64,000 nt of DNA from Ampelomyces quisqualis (taxonomy: Eukaryota > Ascomycota > Dothideomycetes > Pleosporales > Phaeosphaeriaceae): assembly GCA_018398575.1 (NCBI GenBank), contig JAGTXZ010000014.1:806001-870000 (forward strand), written 5' to 3'. A program made the translations under genes and the position numbers. Numbering within the stretch: position 1 is the first letter of the stretch; each line of letters starts with the position of its first letter. Under the pieces are notes generated by a model. The model ran no database searches. It was not told the origin of the DNA and saw nothing but the letters and a program-made list of their open reading frames with translations. Shown piece by piece: positions 11,500-23,600 of the stretch.

Positions 11500-14400
11500 T
11501 CTATTTCCTTATGCCTACGCTTTTTTACAACTAAGGCCTTAGCTTACGCCTTAATACTCTTGTTAACACTAGTGCTTAAGGTTTCCTATTTTTAAATTTA
11601 CAAATTGTCTTATCTGTTTCTAAAGCCTTGCAGCAACCTATCTAGAAGCTTTCCTTCTAGGTTTAGGTACGCAGCTTTAAGGATTAGATTACTTCTTTAG
11701 TTACTTAATATATTTAACTACACTTAAATATTAATAGCCAAAAGATTTTAAACTGTCTATTCCTTATCCTTAATCTTAAGTCTTAAGATTGTATACTTAG
11801 CCTCTAATAGTTAAAACAATTTAAGATTTAATTAGACACAGATAGGTTACAGTTTATTTGGCTATCTAAGTACCTCTGTTTATATAATCTTTTACCTCCT
11901 ATTCCTACTGTTCTATATTAAGCTATAGTGCTAGCTACTGTCTATCTTAATGTGCAACAACGCAACGCTCTATAGAAGAAAGAAGACTATTGTATCTAAA
12001 ACAGTCCTTACTGTTCCTCTTCTTCTATTTATTGTATTAAGGGATGCTTAAAGCTCCTATTAGCCTAAAAAATCTTAGAGATGCCTTATACCCTAACCAA
12101 GCAAAACCGCTTAAAGTCTAAACCCCCTCTAACCACCTACATTACTCTTATTTCTGCTAATACATTTTACTTTATTATAAAGAAGCCCTAAAACAAGTTC
12201 TTTATAATAAGCCTCTATAAGATTAACAAGATCCTTGCCTCTAAGGACAACGTAGACAATTAAAGCTAATTAGATAAGAGATTACTTACTTGTTACTTCT
12301 AGTATTAAGATGTATTTAGTAAGTTAGCAGCTAATTAATTGCCTTCTTATTGTCTGTATAATTACAAGATTATCCTTAAAGAACTATTACTAAATGCGTT
12401 TAGTCTCCTGTACAAGCAAAACTAAGAAAAGCTTAAAGCTACTAAGGCCTATGTCTAAGAACACCTTTAGAAGGGTTTTATTAAGGCTAGCTAAAGTCCT
12501 TTTACTTTACTTATTCTTTGTGTACACAAACTAAATAGAGATATACGCATCTGTGTAGACTACTAAAAGATTAACGCCCTTACGCGCAAGGACGTCTATC
12601 TAATCTCTTGCATTAATAAGCTGCTATTACGCCTCTCTAAGGCTAAGATCTTTACTAAGTTTAACATCTAGGCTGCTTTTAACAAAATTTGTATAGATCT
12701 TAACTCTAAAGAGTATACTACCTTTTAGACCTGTTACAGTACATATAAGTGTAAGGTTCTTCCTTTTAGCTTGTATAATAGGCTAGCTACGTATTAATAC
12801 TACATAAATAATATACTAATTAATTATCTTAACAATTTCTGCATTGCGTACCTTAACAACATCCTAATCTACTCTAAGGATATAAACTTACATTAAGAAC
12901 ACATCTAAAAGGTCCTAGAGCGCCTACGTACTGTAGGACTCTAAGTAGACATTTAGAAGAGTAAATTCTATGTAACCTGCACAAAGTATCTAAGTTACGT
13001 TTTAACAAACTAGGGCACTAAAGTTAACCCTAACAAGGTAGAAGCACTCTAAAACTAGGCTAAACCTACTATAGTTACTAGCGTTAAGTTATTTCTTAGT
13101 TTTGCTAGTTTCTATTAACAATTCATTAAGGATTTCTTTTGTGTAGCTAAACTAATTATAAAGCTTTAAAGTCCTGCTACACTATTTAATTAGACTATAG
13201 ACTACTAATAGGCTTTTAATTAGATCAAAGCTTTACTTCTAGCTATTCCTACGCTATCTTATTTCTATTCTAAGTATAACACAAAGTTAGAAACTAACGC
13301 GTTAGATAGAGTAATAGCAAGAGTACTCTCTTAGAAGCACTCTAACAACAAGTAGTATTCTGTAGCCTTCTACAGTTACGCTCTATTTAGGGCTAAGCTT
13401 AATTAGGAAATATATAACAAGGAACTTTTTGCTATCCTAAAAGCGTTTAAGAAGTAGAGAGCTAAACTTACCTTTATATAGAGTTAAATCTAAGTGTATT
13501 TAGATTACTGCTTCTTAGAATACTTTATAACTACTAAGGTTCTTAATACACGTTAAGCACAATAGGTAGAGATTATTGCTCCTTTTAATTTCTGCATTAA
13601 GTACACGCCTAGTAAGCTTAACAAGCAAGCTAATATTCTAAGCTAAAGAGAACAGGATGTTAGCAAAGTTAAGGCTGCCTAACAAGACAACAGATCTTGT
13701 GTACTTCTAGGACTTAAACGCCTAAACTCTCTAGTTAACTCTAAACTAGCTTAGAACTACGTTTGTAACTAGCTAGAGATTAATGTTTTAGTTATTTTAG
13801 TCTAATCTATTAGTGCCCTCCTAAATCTTAACTTGTTAAAACTAATTAAAGCTCTGTTAGCAGAGAATTGCTGCTCCTTTAAGGAAGAACGCCTTACACT
13901 ACTATAGCTGTATTGTGTCTAAGAAAAACTACTACTATATTACTTACGCCTATATGTACTTAGAGATTCTCCTTTGTGCACCTAACTAATTAGAGAAGCT
14001 TATAATTAGGTATTTACTGCCTACCTAAGCGCTACAAAGACGTATTAGCTTCTAGCTTAGCAATACTACTAAAAAGGCATAGAGGCTATATGCAAACGCT
14101 ATGTACAAAACTGCGTTTCCTATTAAAGATCCTATCTAAGACAGCTCTAATCCTAAGGGTTTCTCTATCTGTTACTAATTCCTAACAGGCCTATGCAGCA
14201 TTTGTGTATAGATTTTAAGACATTTCTAACTAATTAGCATAGCTATAATTAAATTATAGTTATTATTAATTGCCTATTAAAGTAAGCTATCTCTATCCTG
14301 TGTTATAAGACTATTAACGCCTAGGAAATAGCTTATTTGTTTATCTAATAGGTATACTAATTTAGCTATACGCCTAAAAGCATAGTGTCTAACTGCGGCC

Positions 14401-15345
14401 CTTAGTTTGTGTCCTAATTCTAGTCTAAGTTCTGCAAGATCCTAAGCGTGCAAATTAAGCTTTCTACAGCCTACTATAAACAAACTAATAGATAAACTAA
14501 GATTATAAACAAGTATATTAATTAACAATTAAGGCCCTTTGTATTCTACTACTAGAATAACTAGAGTAACCTCTTGCTAATAATTAATTAAGCTTAAGCT
14601 ACACTACTGCACTCCGCAATTAGTATAGCACTGTACCAGCTCCTGTTTAGATCTAAACTACAACAGAGCTAGAATTAAGTATTATCTCCTTTAAAATACA
14701 AAGATGTAAACGTTAAAGATGCCTTAAGCTTAGCTACTTGCATGCATAAAGCCTAGCGCATAGCTAAAGACAATATAGAGAAAGCGCAGAAACAAATAGC
14801 TGCTAAAGTAAACAAATATTGTTAACCTGTTAATTAGGTAGTAGGTAACAAGGTTTACCTCTTAACCTAAAACCTATCTGTTACCTGCCTAAGTTGCAAA
14901 CTTACTAAATTGTAAGAAGGCCTCTTTAAAGTTCTAGAACAAGTTAGCTATTTATTTTAACTAAAGCTACCTAAAGGTTCTAAGATCTATAACGTGTTTG
15001 CTCTAGACGTCCTCTGCAAAGACTCTAACAACCCCCTGCCTAGTTAGCTAAGCCTAAACCTATCTAGCATCTTAATTTAAGGCGTTAAAGAATAGGAAGT
15101 TAAAGAGATTCTGGCTAGTAAGCTATACTGCTCTATTCTAAAGTATTGTATAAAATAGGTAGGCTATAATCCTAACCCTACCTAGTACAATGCCTTAAAC
15201 TTTATAGGCGCTCTATACATGTTGCAAGCGTTCTATAAACACTATCTAAAACAGCTAGGACCTCTATAAGCGTTAGCTAAGTAGATTATAGTATAGGAAA
15301 AAGAAGTTAAAGATCTTACAGCATTTTAAGACAATTATATTAAAG
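11500..15345 (+). pseudogene. Degenerate pol of G-A: protease region, RT, RNase H, integrase, chromodomain
   Basis: RT occupies about 12450-13140: RDIRICVDY near 12540, KINALTRKDVYLIS, and the catalytic box at 12849-12860 reading YLNN instead of YLDD (both Asp lost through G-to-A). RNase H is at about 13260-13640, starting LETNALDRVIARVLS (family TDASD). Integrase runs about 13980-14620, with CIDFKTFLT near 14205, IVSNCGPQFVS at about 14380-14412 (family DRG/DCGPQF, Asp to Asn) and TAYYKQTNRQT near 14470. A chromodomain closes the frame at about 15105-15330 (YCIKQVGYNPNPTQYNA, with Q standing for a TAG stop). The protease between gag and RT is too degraded to place. The antisense frame at 15381 is convergent with this gene. 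Confidence 0.88.
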
Positions 15346-15380
15346 AAATTAAACTTAATATTGCAACTACTACACTAGTA

Positions 15381-16060
15381 GGTAACAGCTATTAATAATA
15401 GGAGTCTTACTCTTCTATTAGATCTAACAGCAGACTATTATTGCTACTAGTAGGACGTTCTTAATTATCTAAATCCCTAGGTGCAGACACTAACGCACTA
15501 CCTAGTTGTCTTCTGTTCTAGCTCTACTTACTGCAAGTACTAGCCTCTTACGCTACTTTCTGCGCCTCCTCTTACTCTGCTAACTAATTGGCCCTTAATG
15601 CTATTATAATATCTACTAGCTAAGCAACTACACTAGTTAACTTAGCTATACTTCTCCTAAGTAACCTAACCTTCTTAGCTATTGCCCTAACCTTCTTAGC
15701 TAGCTCTTCCCTCTAGTAATAAGCGCTAACTAACAAGTTAGCGTTGTTTATATTAGCTACCTGTGCAGTGCCTACTTGCACAACAGCAGCTAACTAAAAC
15801 GCTGCCTTCTTAACAGCAGCCTTCTGCTCTAACACTACCTTATTAGACTTGTCTCTACCTAAGGCAGTAAACCTGCAGTTAAGGGTCTTAGAAAGGCTAT
15901 TATACTCCTAGCCTGCATATAAAGGAACTAGGTAACACTTCTTATTTAAGAGTGTGCAATAAGCACACTTCTTAGACATGTCTAAATAGAATCTAAACTT
16001 AATATTAAAATAGCCGCAAGTAAAAGCTCTTGCAGCCTGCAGGCAAACAACTTAATAGGC
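15381..16060 (-). pseudogene. Antisense accessory reading frame of family G (Cys-X2-Cys-X6-Cys plus coiled coil)
   Basis: On the strand opposite to pol, between its 3' end and the 3' LTR, a frame of about 200-220 codons is readable with only TAG/TAA interruptions. An ATG at 15979 precedes SKKCAYCTLLNKKC; B and C copies have GTG there, and similarity extends upstream (FTCGYFNIKF), so the true start may be near 16060. After the Cys motif comes an Ala/Val-rich part, then NANLLVSAYYQREEL, a heptad-like coiled coil (about 15560-15690) and an acidic tail (LLLDLIEE). CX2CX6C resembles half of a fungal Zn2Cys6 cluster, but the second half is not seen. Function is unknown; a nucleic-acid-binding or Gag-partner role is only inference. 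Confidence 0.6.
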
Positions 16061-16405
16061 TAGAGGATAAGCTCTAAAAGGGACAAGAATAGGCATTGTG
16101 TATATCTACTATACAGTTAGCTAGTAATTAAGAAAAGACAAGGCTTAGATAGCTTTAGGTATACAAACGTAAGAGAGAGAGTGTAAAGAAGTAGTATACT
16201 AGAGGGCTAGCCTTATATATATGCTTAAAAAGCTTAAGGTAAAGTTAAGAATGTTAAACGCGCTAGCGCGCCAATTAAAATAATAACAAATAGCTACATT
16301 ACGTTATCTCAAAATAAACTTAAGGTAAATAAGAGTTTATAACAATTTAGAGAGGTATCTGAAACAACACTAATACAGACCTAATTAATAGAGACTATTA
16401 ATTTT

Positions 16406-16416
16406 AAGAAGGGGGG
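16406..16416 (+). other. Polypurine tract of G-A
   Basis: AAGAAGGGGGG lies three bases before the 3' LTR. It is the expected primer site for plus-strand DNA synthesis. The G-B equivalent on the opposite strand is at 26482-26492. Confidence 0.75.
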
Positions 16417-16419
16417 TAA

Positions 16420-16718
16420 TATAACAAGCATATACAAACACATGTTACATCTAATACCTTATAAAGGCTTAGTAACAGATTATGTAGAAAGCTAGCAGAT
16501 TAGGACTAAAAGCGCTTCAATAGCGCTCTAACTCAGCTGCTACGCCTACTATAAATATAAGCCTATAGTATAGATAGAGGATAAGTTTCTCTTGTCCTTT
16601 TGTACAAGACCTATAGGTATATAGCTAATCTAGAATCTCTGATACAATACGCACTCCTATATGCCTCTAATACGTATCTAATTCAATCCTAATAGCTGTA
16701 CCTACCTGCGTTGTTACA
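16420..16718 (+). repeat. 3' LTR of G-A
   Basis: 299 bp, starting TATAACAAGC (TG to TA) and ending GTTGTTACA. Compared with the 5' LTR the differences I could follow are all transitions. Confidence 0.95.
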
Positions 16719-16723
16719 ATAAA
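16719..16723. repeat. Right target-site duplication of G-A (ATAAA)
   Basis: Exact partner of 9618-9622. Confidence 0.9.
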
Positions 16724-17539
16724 CTTCTAGACTAAGAGTATATTACTCTATATTATCTTATATTAGTCTAAAGTAAAAAACTGTAATAAGATTAGAAAAA
16801 CTTTTAAGAAAAAAATTCTTAATTAAGTAAATCTTACGCTAGTAAATAGGTTTAGAGTACTCTTCTATAGGTAGTAGTTAGGTTAGAGTATAACCTAAGA
16901 GAAGTAGAGTAGAGTTTAGGTTATATAGAGGCTAGGGTAGAGTTTAGGTTAGAGTATATAGCTTAGAGGGTTAAGGTTAAGTTGTTAGTTAGGTTAGGGT
17001 ACTTGCTCTAGAGTTATACTTGCGCAGCGCCTTTAATCTAACGCCTGTAACAAGTATATTACTTAGAGGTAAAGTAGAGTAAAAGAAATAGAGGTATTTT
17101 AGCATATATCCTAATATAAGGTTATTGCAGAAACTAGGTTTAAGCACTATAGTTTAAAATTGCAGTTGTTTAATTAGCTTAATAACCTAACTATTATAGT
17201 TGTTTATTATAGTTTTTACTTTACTTGTTTTAGCTAGTTAAGAGCTGCTCTTTATTATATTTTTTTATTACACTTACTAGTCTAAGAAACAAAAAGGCCT
17301 TAATCTCTTTCTTTGTAGGCACTACTTATACTTAGAAGTCTAGAGTAGTGCACTATATAATAGGGTTACAGATTCCTTAATATTACTTTCTCTGTTACCC
17401 TTCTACTCTTTATTACTTGTCTAATTCTTAAAACATTAGATTTGTAAGCTAGTTAGACTAGCAAAATTAATAGAACCTAGAAGCTTAAGTAGATCTTAGA
17501 CACTCTTAGCGCTTTGTTAAGATTCTGTAGTTAGTAATT
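16724..17539. other. Spacer without recognisable gene; contains GGTTAG-rich stretch
   Basis: No coding family was recognised. The G-rich stretch at 16860-17025 is listed separately. The remainder is AT-rich and may include the 3' flank of the hAT element whose gene ends near 17540. No terminal inverted repeat was found by eye. Confidence 0.5.
16860..17025 (+). repeat. Degenerate telomere-like GGTTAG/TTAGGG motifs
   Basis: Several irregularly spaced GTTAGGTTAG, GTTTAGGTTA, GAGGGTTAAGGTTAAG and TTAGGTTAGGGT strings fall within about 165 bases, all in one orientation. They recall the fungal telomere repeat TTAGGG but are not in perfect tandem, so this may be a decayed interstitial telomere tract or an unrelated G-rich minisatellite. 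Confidence 0.4.
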
Positions 17540-19420
17540 ATAGTGTAGAATAGTTTAGTTATACGTCCTCCTTAGTAATTGCGTATTTTATAACTATAAT
17601 CTTCTAAATTGTTTTTGCTCTAAGCCTATACTATTAGTTTTCTAAGATGTTTCTTGCAGTATTAAACAAGCGCTTAACTCTAACTTCTGTAAGCTATACA
17701 GCTAGTACGTCTCTAGTAACCTAGGCTAAGCGTAAGTATATTTTTGCGTTAGCCTGCTACTAGACAAGTATATTTAATAAATTTTTGTAATCTTCTTTAC
17801 TAGTTAAAGAAGTGCTAAGGTAGCAGAAAGCTTTTGCATAGAGTAGTCTAATACTTATATTAGTTTTATAAGAGAGATTAGTAGTTAACCTACTAGACTA
17901 TGTTTTTTAAAAGAAAGGCTTTTTAAACTACTAGTGTTTAGGTAAACGCTGTAGTTATAAAAGACAAACTAAAGTGTAGTTTCTGTTTATTACTATAGAG
18001 TTGTTCTTATATTAATTAATATAGTTTAAGAACTAACACTAATATATACGTTTAAAGTCTAGTCTCTATATATCTCTTTAGGTATTATTAGTAGTGCGCT
18101 ATAATAAACCTATGTAATAAACATAGTCTTTACTTTATATATAGTAAGCTTTTAGAATAGATTAAGAATAGTTATAATGTTATAAAGATATCTCTATTCT
18201 TTATCTGTGTGTAAATAATACTTTAACAACTTCTTCTTACTTTTCTCTACTACTGCCTTTACTATTACTAGCTACTTCTTACAATAGCTAGTCTTATCCT
18301 TCTTATAAGATAGCTTAGTTATTATTTAATTTAAAAAGTTAAAAAGTCTGTTATATATTAACTAAATATATAGAGCCTAAAGTATATTACTTTTACTAAT
18401 TCTATTAGTAGCTGTTTTAAAGTTTACTAGTATACGTATTATTGCTCTAAAGTGTAACTACTTAGTAAGTGCTAGCTAAAGCCTTTTAAGGTTCTTAAAG
18501 TCTGTAACTACGTTATTATCTTGTAAATTACTACTACTACCTTACAAGGCCTAATTAAGTGTAATCTCTTACTCTAGCTACTTGTTAATATAAGTAGCTA
18601 GGAAGTAGGCGCGCTTACATATATTATAGGTTAAATTCTACCTAGTCTTAACATCTTAGATTATATAGAGTTAATTTTTTAGTAGTATATTAGATTATAC
18701 CTTTAAGAATTGTTTAAAATATTAAAAGAATAAATTAATAGCAATATAAATTACTTAGATCTAGAGAAAGCTTAGTGCGTAATAAAGAATTATAATAAAG
18801 GGTATAATAAACCTTTTATAATAAGTTTAGCACTAATATACTATTATTAATCTAGTAAACGTAATAGCGTTGTAGCTGCTAAGCCTCTTTAATCTTAGGC
18901 AAGGCTATTAACCTTAGGTAGGCTATAATATCCTGCACTACTAGGTTAATAATATAGGTAAGGCATAGTATAGTGTTTTCCTTTGCGTTCTAAAAAACTC
19001 TCTTATTAGCAAGATTGCTTTCTAGGCTTCTGCTAAGAGTTCTGTTGTCTAAAGCGTTATTGCAGGTAACTGCTAGTAATTGTTTTAATATTTTTGTGTT
19101 TTTAAGTACCTGTACGTTAGAAAAACACAACGTTAGTAACATCTGTAACATTAGCAACACTGTTAACACAACTATCCTACTAGCTACTAGATAGTTTTTA
19201 ACTATGCTCTGCTGTGCTAAGCAATAATAGTAATGCCTAGTATACTATTATTAGTAGCCTAGTTTATAAAACTCTTTTGCAAAATAGTTTGTAGTTCTTG
19301 TGTTTAATATAGCTTTGCACTGTCTGCACAACTGTATTGCTAGTTAGCAGCCTGTCTTTAACTATACCTAACTATAGTTTAAGTCTAAGGTAATCTCTTT
19401 AATAGTGCTATTACTTAGTT
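17540..19420 (-). pseudogene. Degenerate hAT-superfamily transposase
   Basis: The minus strand gives the central hAT block near 18950-19080: ILKQLLAVTCNNALDN followed by RTLSRSLESNLANKRVF and NAKENTILCLTYIINLVVQ (family: LA-T-DNASNN and RCLAHVINL--Q). The C-terminal dimerisation block lies at about 17540-17700: VKRLFNTARNILEN, then YRLRAKTI-KIIVIKYA (family: VERLFN-ARD---RR-RL-P-TIE-L---KY). Upstream, near 19330-19400, is VKDRLLTSNTVVQTVQSY, matching the usual region before the catalytic domain. The enzyme would excise and insert by cut-and-paste. The Asp of the DNASNN block is Asn. The duplication begins at 19113 inside this gene, so copy 2 has only its N-terminal part. Confidence 0.78.
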
Positions 19421-22400
19421 TAGGTTTTGCTGCAAATCTACACTATTCTTGCGCTTTAAATTAATTTTGCGTTACGTCTACGTATATACTTCTTTTACAA
19501 TACTTTTTATATTCTTATACTCTTAGAACTAGGCTACGTATTTACTTAAGCGTTTTTTATCTTATAGCTTTGCACAGTAGTGTACTGTACTCTACAGTTC
19601 TACTACTTAATTTACCTAATTTACACTAGCCCCTTAAGCTTTATAGAGATTTCTTTGTTACAATTCTACTTAATTTTTTCTCTTTCTATTGTTACACCTT
19701 ATAGACTACTGCGCAATAATGTCTTTATATTCTGCTTCTTTAGAACTTTTGTTTCTAGATTGCTTTTTAGGTTGTACAGAATAATGCCCTTATATACGTC
19801 TGCTAGCTAGCTTAGTTAATATACTCTAAATATAAATTAGTCTTAGGTGCCTTATTTGTCTTAAGGCTCTACAATTATAACCTTATTTGCCTTAATTAGC
19901 GTAATAGCTTCTGCAAACACTATTAACGCTACAAAAATAAATGTTAAGTCTAGGTCTTTTTATTTTGCTAATATAGTGTCTATTTTAGACTTTAGCATTT
20001 CTTCTCTTAGTAGAAAAACTATATCTTTGCCAAATTTTTTTTAAAGCTCTATCTAGAGCACTAGTTGCATATATAGTTTGTATAAGCTAATAAGAATTTT
20101 AGCCTAAACGTTGCGCAGTACTATTTAATTATCTACTAGGCTCCTCTAATTAGGATTAGGTCTAGTTTTAACATAGGTTCTCTTAGCCTCTAGCTTAATT
20201 ACCTTATACTTTGCACTATATACAAGTAGTAAGTTAAAGTTATTAGTAAACATTCTTTTATCTAGCTGCTAGAAGTGCTGTTAGATATGCGTTAATATAA
20301 ACTACTTAGTTTTCTTACTTCCTTTACTTTTAAACAGCGCAGCCTTAAGCTAGGCTAGTATTAGGAATGTTGCAATACTCTATATCTTAGCGCAGTTAAA
20401 TATATATATACTCTTAGCTTCTACGCTATTTAGCTCTTCTTATAGTAGCACTATCTTATATCTTATTGTTATGTTAGCTATAAGTAATTAGAAGTTATCT
20501 GTTTAGCATAGCTAGTAGAACGTTAGGAAGTTACTCTTAATGCCTAAAATCTTCTAGCCCTATAGGTCTTGCGTAACTAGAGTTTAACGCAGTATAAACC
20601 TTACTGCAATCTTTTCTTCTAACGCTATAAGCGCTATATACTTAGAAGAATTAAGCACGTTTTTAACTTCTTCTTATGCCTTAGATAAGCAGGTGTCCTA
20701 GCCCTTTGCTATAACTAGGCTTAATATCTTTCTTATCTCTCTTATATCTACAATTTTCTTAATACTTATGTATATAGGGTTAGTAGTAGTAAATAGTTTA
20801 GAACTATCTATATTGTTCTTCTTACTTGTAAAATAGTACTAGTTTAAGAAGTTTTTATTATCTTGTAGTCTGCTAAGCGCTAGGGAGATAAAAATAAGTA
20901 TCTTATAGAGACTCTTCTCTATTAGTGTACCTAAGAGGGCCTAGGCCTTCTACTAATAACTATAGTTCTTGCTTTAAATAGTCTTGTACAAGTTGCCTAT
21001 AATAGTGTTTTTAGATTTGCAGTTATAAAACTTGTTAAAGATAATATATTTCTATATTACTACGTAGCTAGAAATATTAAGAGTGTCTCTTACGCTTACT
21101 TTACTACTTTTTAATAATATTTTGCGTATAGTTGTAAGTCTTATAGTTTAGTATTTATTAAGCACGCGTTTTACTAGTGTTATGTAGCTATATATAATTA
21201 TAAATTAGCTAGTAGATAGTACTAGATAGTACACAGTTACATTTAAGTAGACTTTTAGTATATAGCGTTCTTAAATATACTATAGAACTGTCTCTATATA
21301 CTTCTTACTATTCTTTGTAAATTTGCGTAGTAGAACGTTTTAGTTAAACACTGTAAAGTGCTGTTTAACTTACAGATTAATTCTTATCTCTATTTCTTTG
21401 TCTGCTGTTAGTGTACCTATACCTTGTAGAGGGGTATTGTTTATAAAGCAGATATAGAGCACAAGAGAGTCTTTTAAGTTGCACTATTTAGATTTACAAA
21501 GGCCTATAGTAATAATTTTAGCCTTCTATGCAGCTAGTGCGCAGCCCTATCTGCTTACTATAGATGCTGCTAACTATAGCTCTTCTAGTATTAAAGAGTT
21601 TTTTATATATATATATAGAAATATCTATTAGTTAGTTATAGAGCACTGTTCTTAACTATTGTCTTTAGCTTTATGTTAACTAGTTTTATTCTTTAATTAG
21701 TCCTCTTGCACTTTAGTCTAGTTCTTAAAGTATATATGCCCTATAATTATTATAAGTATAGCTAATCTTATTTTTTTTATACCTATTATATTCCTAAATA
21801 TGCTACTATTATCTAAAGATAGCTCTTTTTTGTAAAGTATATAGGCTTCTGTTAGTTAGTATACTATAAATAGAACTATTAGTCCCTATAATAAATATAG
21901 TATTATAGGCGCGTTATTCTTAAAGTCTTCTAGTAGAAATCTAAAGAAGTTAGCTACTTCTTACTATTTATCCTCTTAGTAGTATTCTATTACTACTCTA
22001 ATTTAAGCTTGCAGTTTATCTGCTATTCTGTCTTGTATATTAGTTGCGTAGATTATAGTTATAGGCTCTCTATAGTACACTTACCTTACGTTTAGTAAAG
22101 CTTAGAGCTATAGCCTTTCTTCTAACGCAAGTTATTTTGCTAACTAGAGCTTTTTATTCTTATCTTTGTTACCTTTATTATACTCTTTTTATTCTTCTTT
22201 ACTACTAGAGTAAGTATCTTCTTCTAGTAACCTCTATTGTTTTCTTATAGCACTTTTGCGTTTCTGTCTAAGTATAGTAATTAGCGTAGATATTGCGTTA
22301 TTTTGTGTTTGCGCAGTATCTTTATCTCTACTTTCTTCTACTTTCTTTATAGTGCTATTATTCTGCTCCTCTAGGCGCTTAACTTTAGTAGTTAGGGTCT

Positions 22401-22560
22401 TAATGCGTATGTCTAGGCTGTTATCCTTCTTCTTCTTACTCTTACTCTGTCTATTAAAGCGTTTGCTACTATTTACTTTAGGTTCTGTTAATAGTTTACA
22501 GGCTAGGTCTGCTAGCGCTCTTATTATCTTTTATTATTTATAGTTGTTGTCTTTAGTATT
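19420..22560 (-). pseudogene. Long unassigned degenerate minus-strand reading frame(s), copy 1
   Basis: Read on the minus strand through TAG/TAA, a fairly continuous sequence is seen. It begins with a lysine-rich coiled coil near 22250-22540 (KKKKDNSLDIRIKTL, then KRLEEQNNSTIKKVEE) and continues through mixed helical and hydrophobic segments to about 20000. I recognise no catalytic motif or family. The plus-strand open stretch at 22256-22543 is the complement of the lysine-rich coiled coil and is not taken as a gene. Part of 19420-20000 may belong to the N-terminus of the hAT transposase. The same frame is in copy 2 (46210-49350). Confidence 0.4.
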
Positions 22561-23600
22561 ATTGTTAAGCTCTAAGCAGAAGCGCCTTTACCTCTTGTCT
22601 CTAGTAGCACCTACTAGGTTTATAATATTGCTATTGCTGCCTAAAGTAAAGTGTACTATATTATGTAGTTAGCTATTATTATTTGTATACTATTCTAGGT
22701 TATATTACTACTAGGCTTAACTTTACCTTATACTAGAGTCTAGCATTTAATTGTAACGCTCTTAAGGCTTTTTATCTTAACGTGTAAGTTAATAGTTACA
22801 GCTAGATTGTTATTATTAGTAATTAGGCGCAGCGCTAACGTGTTAAATATCTTTAAAGTCCTAACTGTATACTAGTCTATAAATTTTAGTTGTAACAGGT
22901 ATTCAATAAGTATACTATATTTAAGATATTATAGCTTTATCTTAAAGTTGCTGTCTTTAAGCTGCTATTAACGTGCAGCTATTATTAGCCTTAAAAGTAA
23001 GAAGGTCTAGGTAGTTTAACAATGTACGCTGTCTATAATATAGACATTAACGTTGTTAAGTAACAGTTTAGTTATTATTATAGTAAGGCCTATTAGCTAG
23101 GTTACTAAAGTAGTAGAAAAACTTAAGACTACTAATACTAACTGCGTGCGTTCTAGTTCTAAGTTTGCAAGCGTTAGCTATCTTTCTATATGTTTAGCTT
23201 TAACTTTATTACTATAGTCTTAAATTTCTAAGATTATCTTCTTCTATACAGCGCTAGCTGTTGCCTTATAGAATTCTCTTAGTATACTACTATTAGTTAG
23301 TCTAGGGCATGCAGTATACTTAAGCTATTTATCTGTTATTAGGCTGCGTATTATCTTTAGGTAGTTAGCCTATAGGTATGCCTGTTTAATCTTGTTATAT
23401 ATGTTCTTGTGCTAGATAAAATCTGTTATCTCTTTAACCTATATGCGCTAGTCTACTATATTAATATTGTAGCCTATTCTTATAATTACCTATAATACGT
23501 TGTTAGTAGTTATTATCTTTGTATTACTTATATACTATTTATTTAATTAAAGTAGCTGCTACTTATACTTATTGTTGCAATCCTATAACGCGCGTATTGT
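22560..23600 (-). pseudogene. Unassigned degenerate minus-strand reading frame, copy 1
   Basis: The minus strand reads as a mostly helical protein of roughly 250 or more codons between 23590 and 22800 (for example VKEITDFIQHKNIYNKIKQ and NSSILREFYKATASAV, with Q for a TAG stop). It may be the N-terminal exon of the frame that continues below 22560. No family was recognised. The copy 2 counterpart is at 49350-50390. Confidence 0.4.

Larger units (their letters stand above)
9623..16718 (+). mobile_element. Complete Ty3/gypsy chromovirus G-A, RIP-degraded
   Basis: The element is 7,096 bp with LTRs at 9623-9921 and 16420-16718, an exact 5-bp target duplication, and gag then pol with a C-terminal chromodomain on the plus strand. 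An additional reading frame lies on the opposite strand between pol and the 3' LTR. The minus-strand copy G-B is also exactly 7,096 bp, so divergence is by substitution and not by indels. Differences between the two LTRs, and between gag/pol of G-A and G-B where compared, are C/T and G/A transitions. Confidence 0.95.

Noticed and set aside
22256..22543. Plus-strand open frame rich in Leu/Phe/Ser (also 49044-49331)
   Set aside because: It is the complement of a lysine-rich coiled-coil reading on the minus strand; its membrane-like look comes from the complement of AAG/AAA codons.
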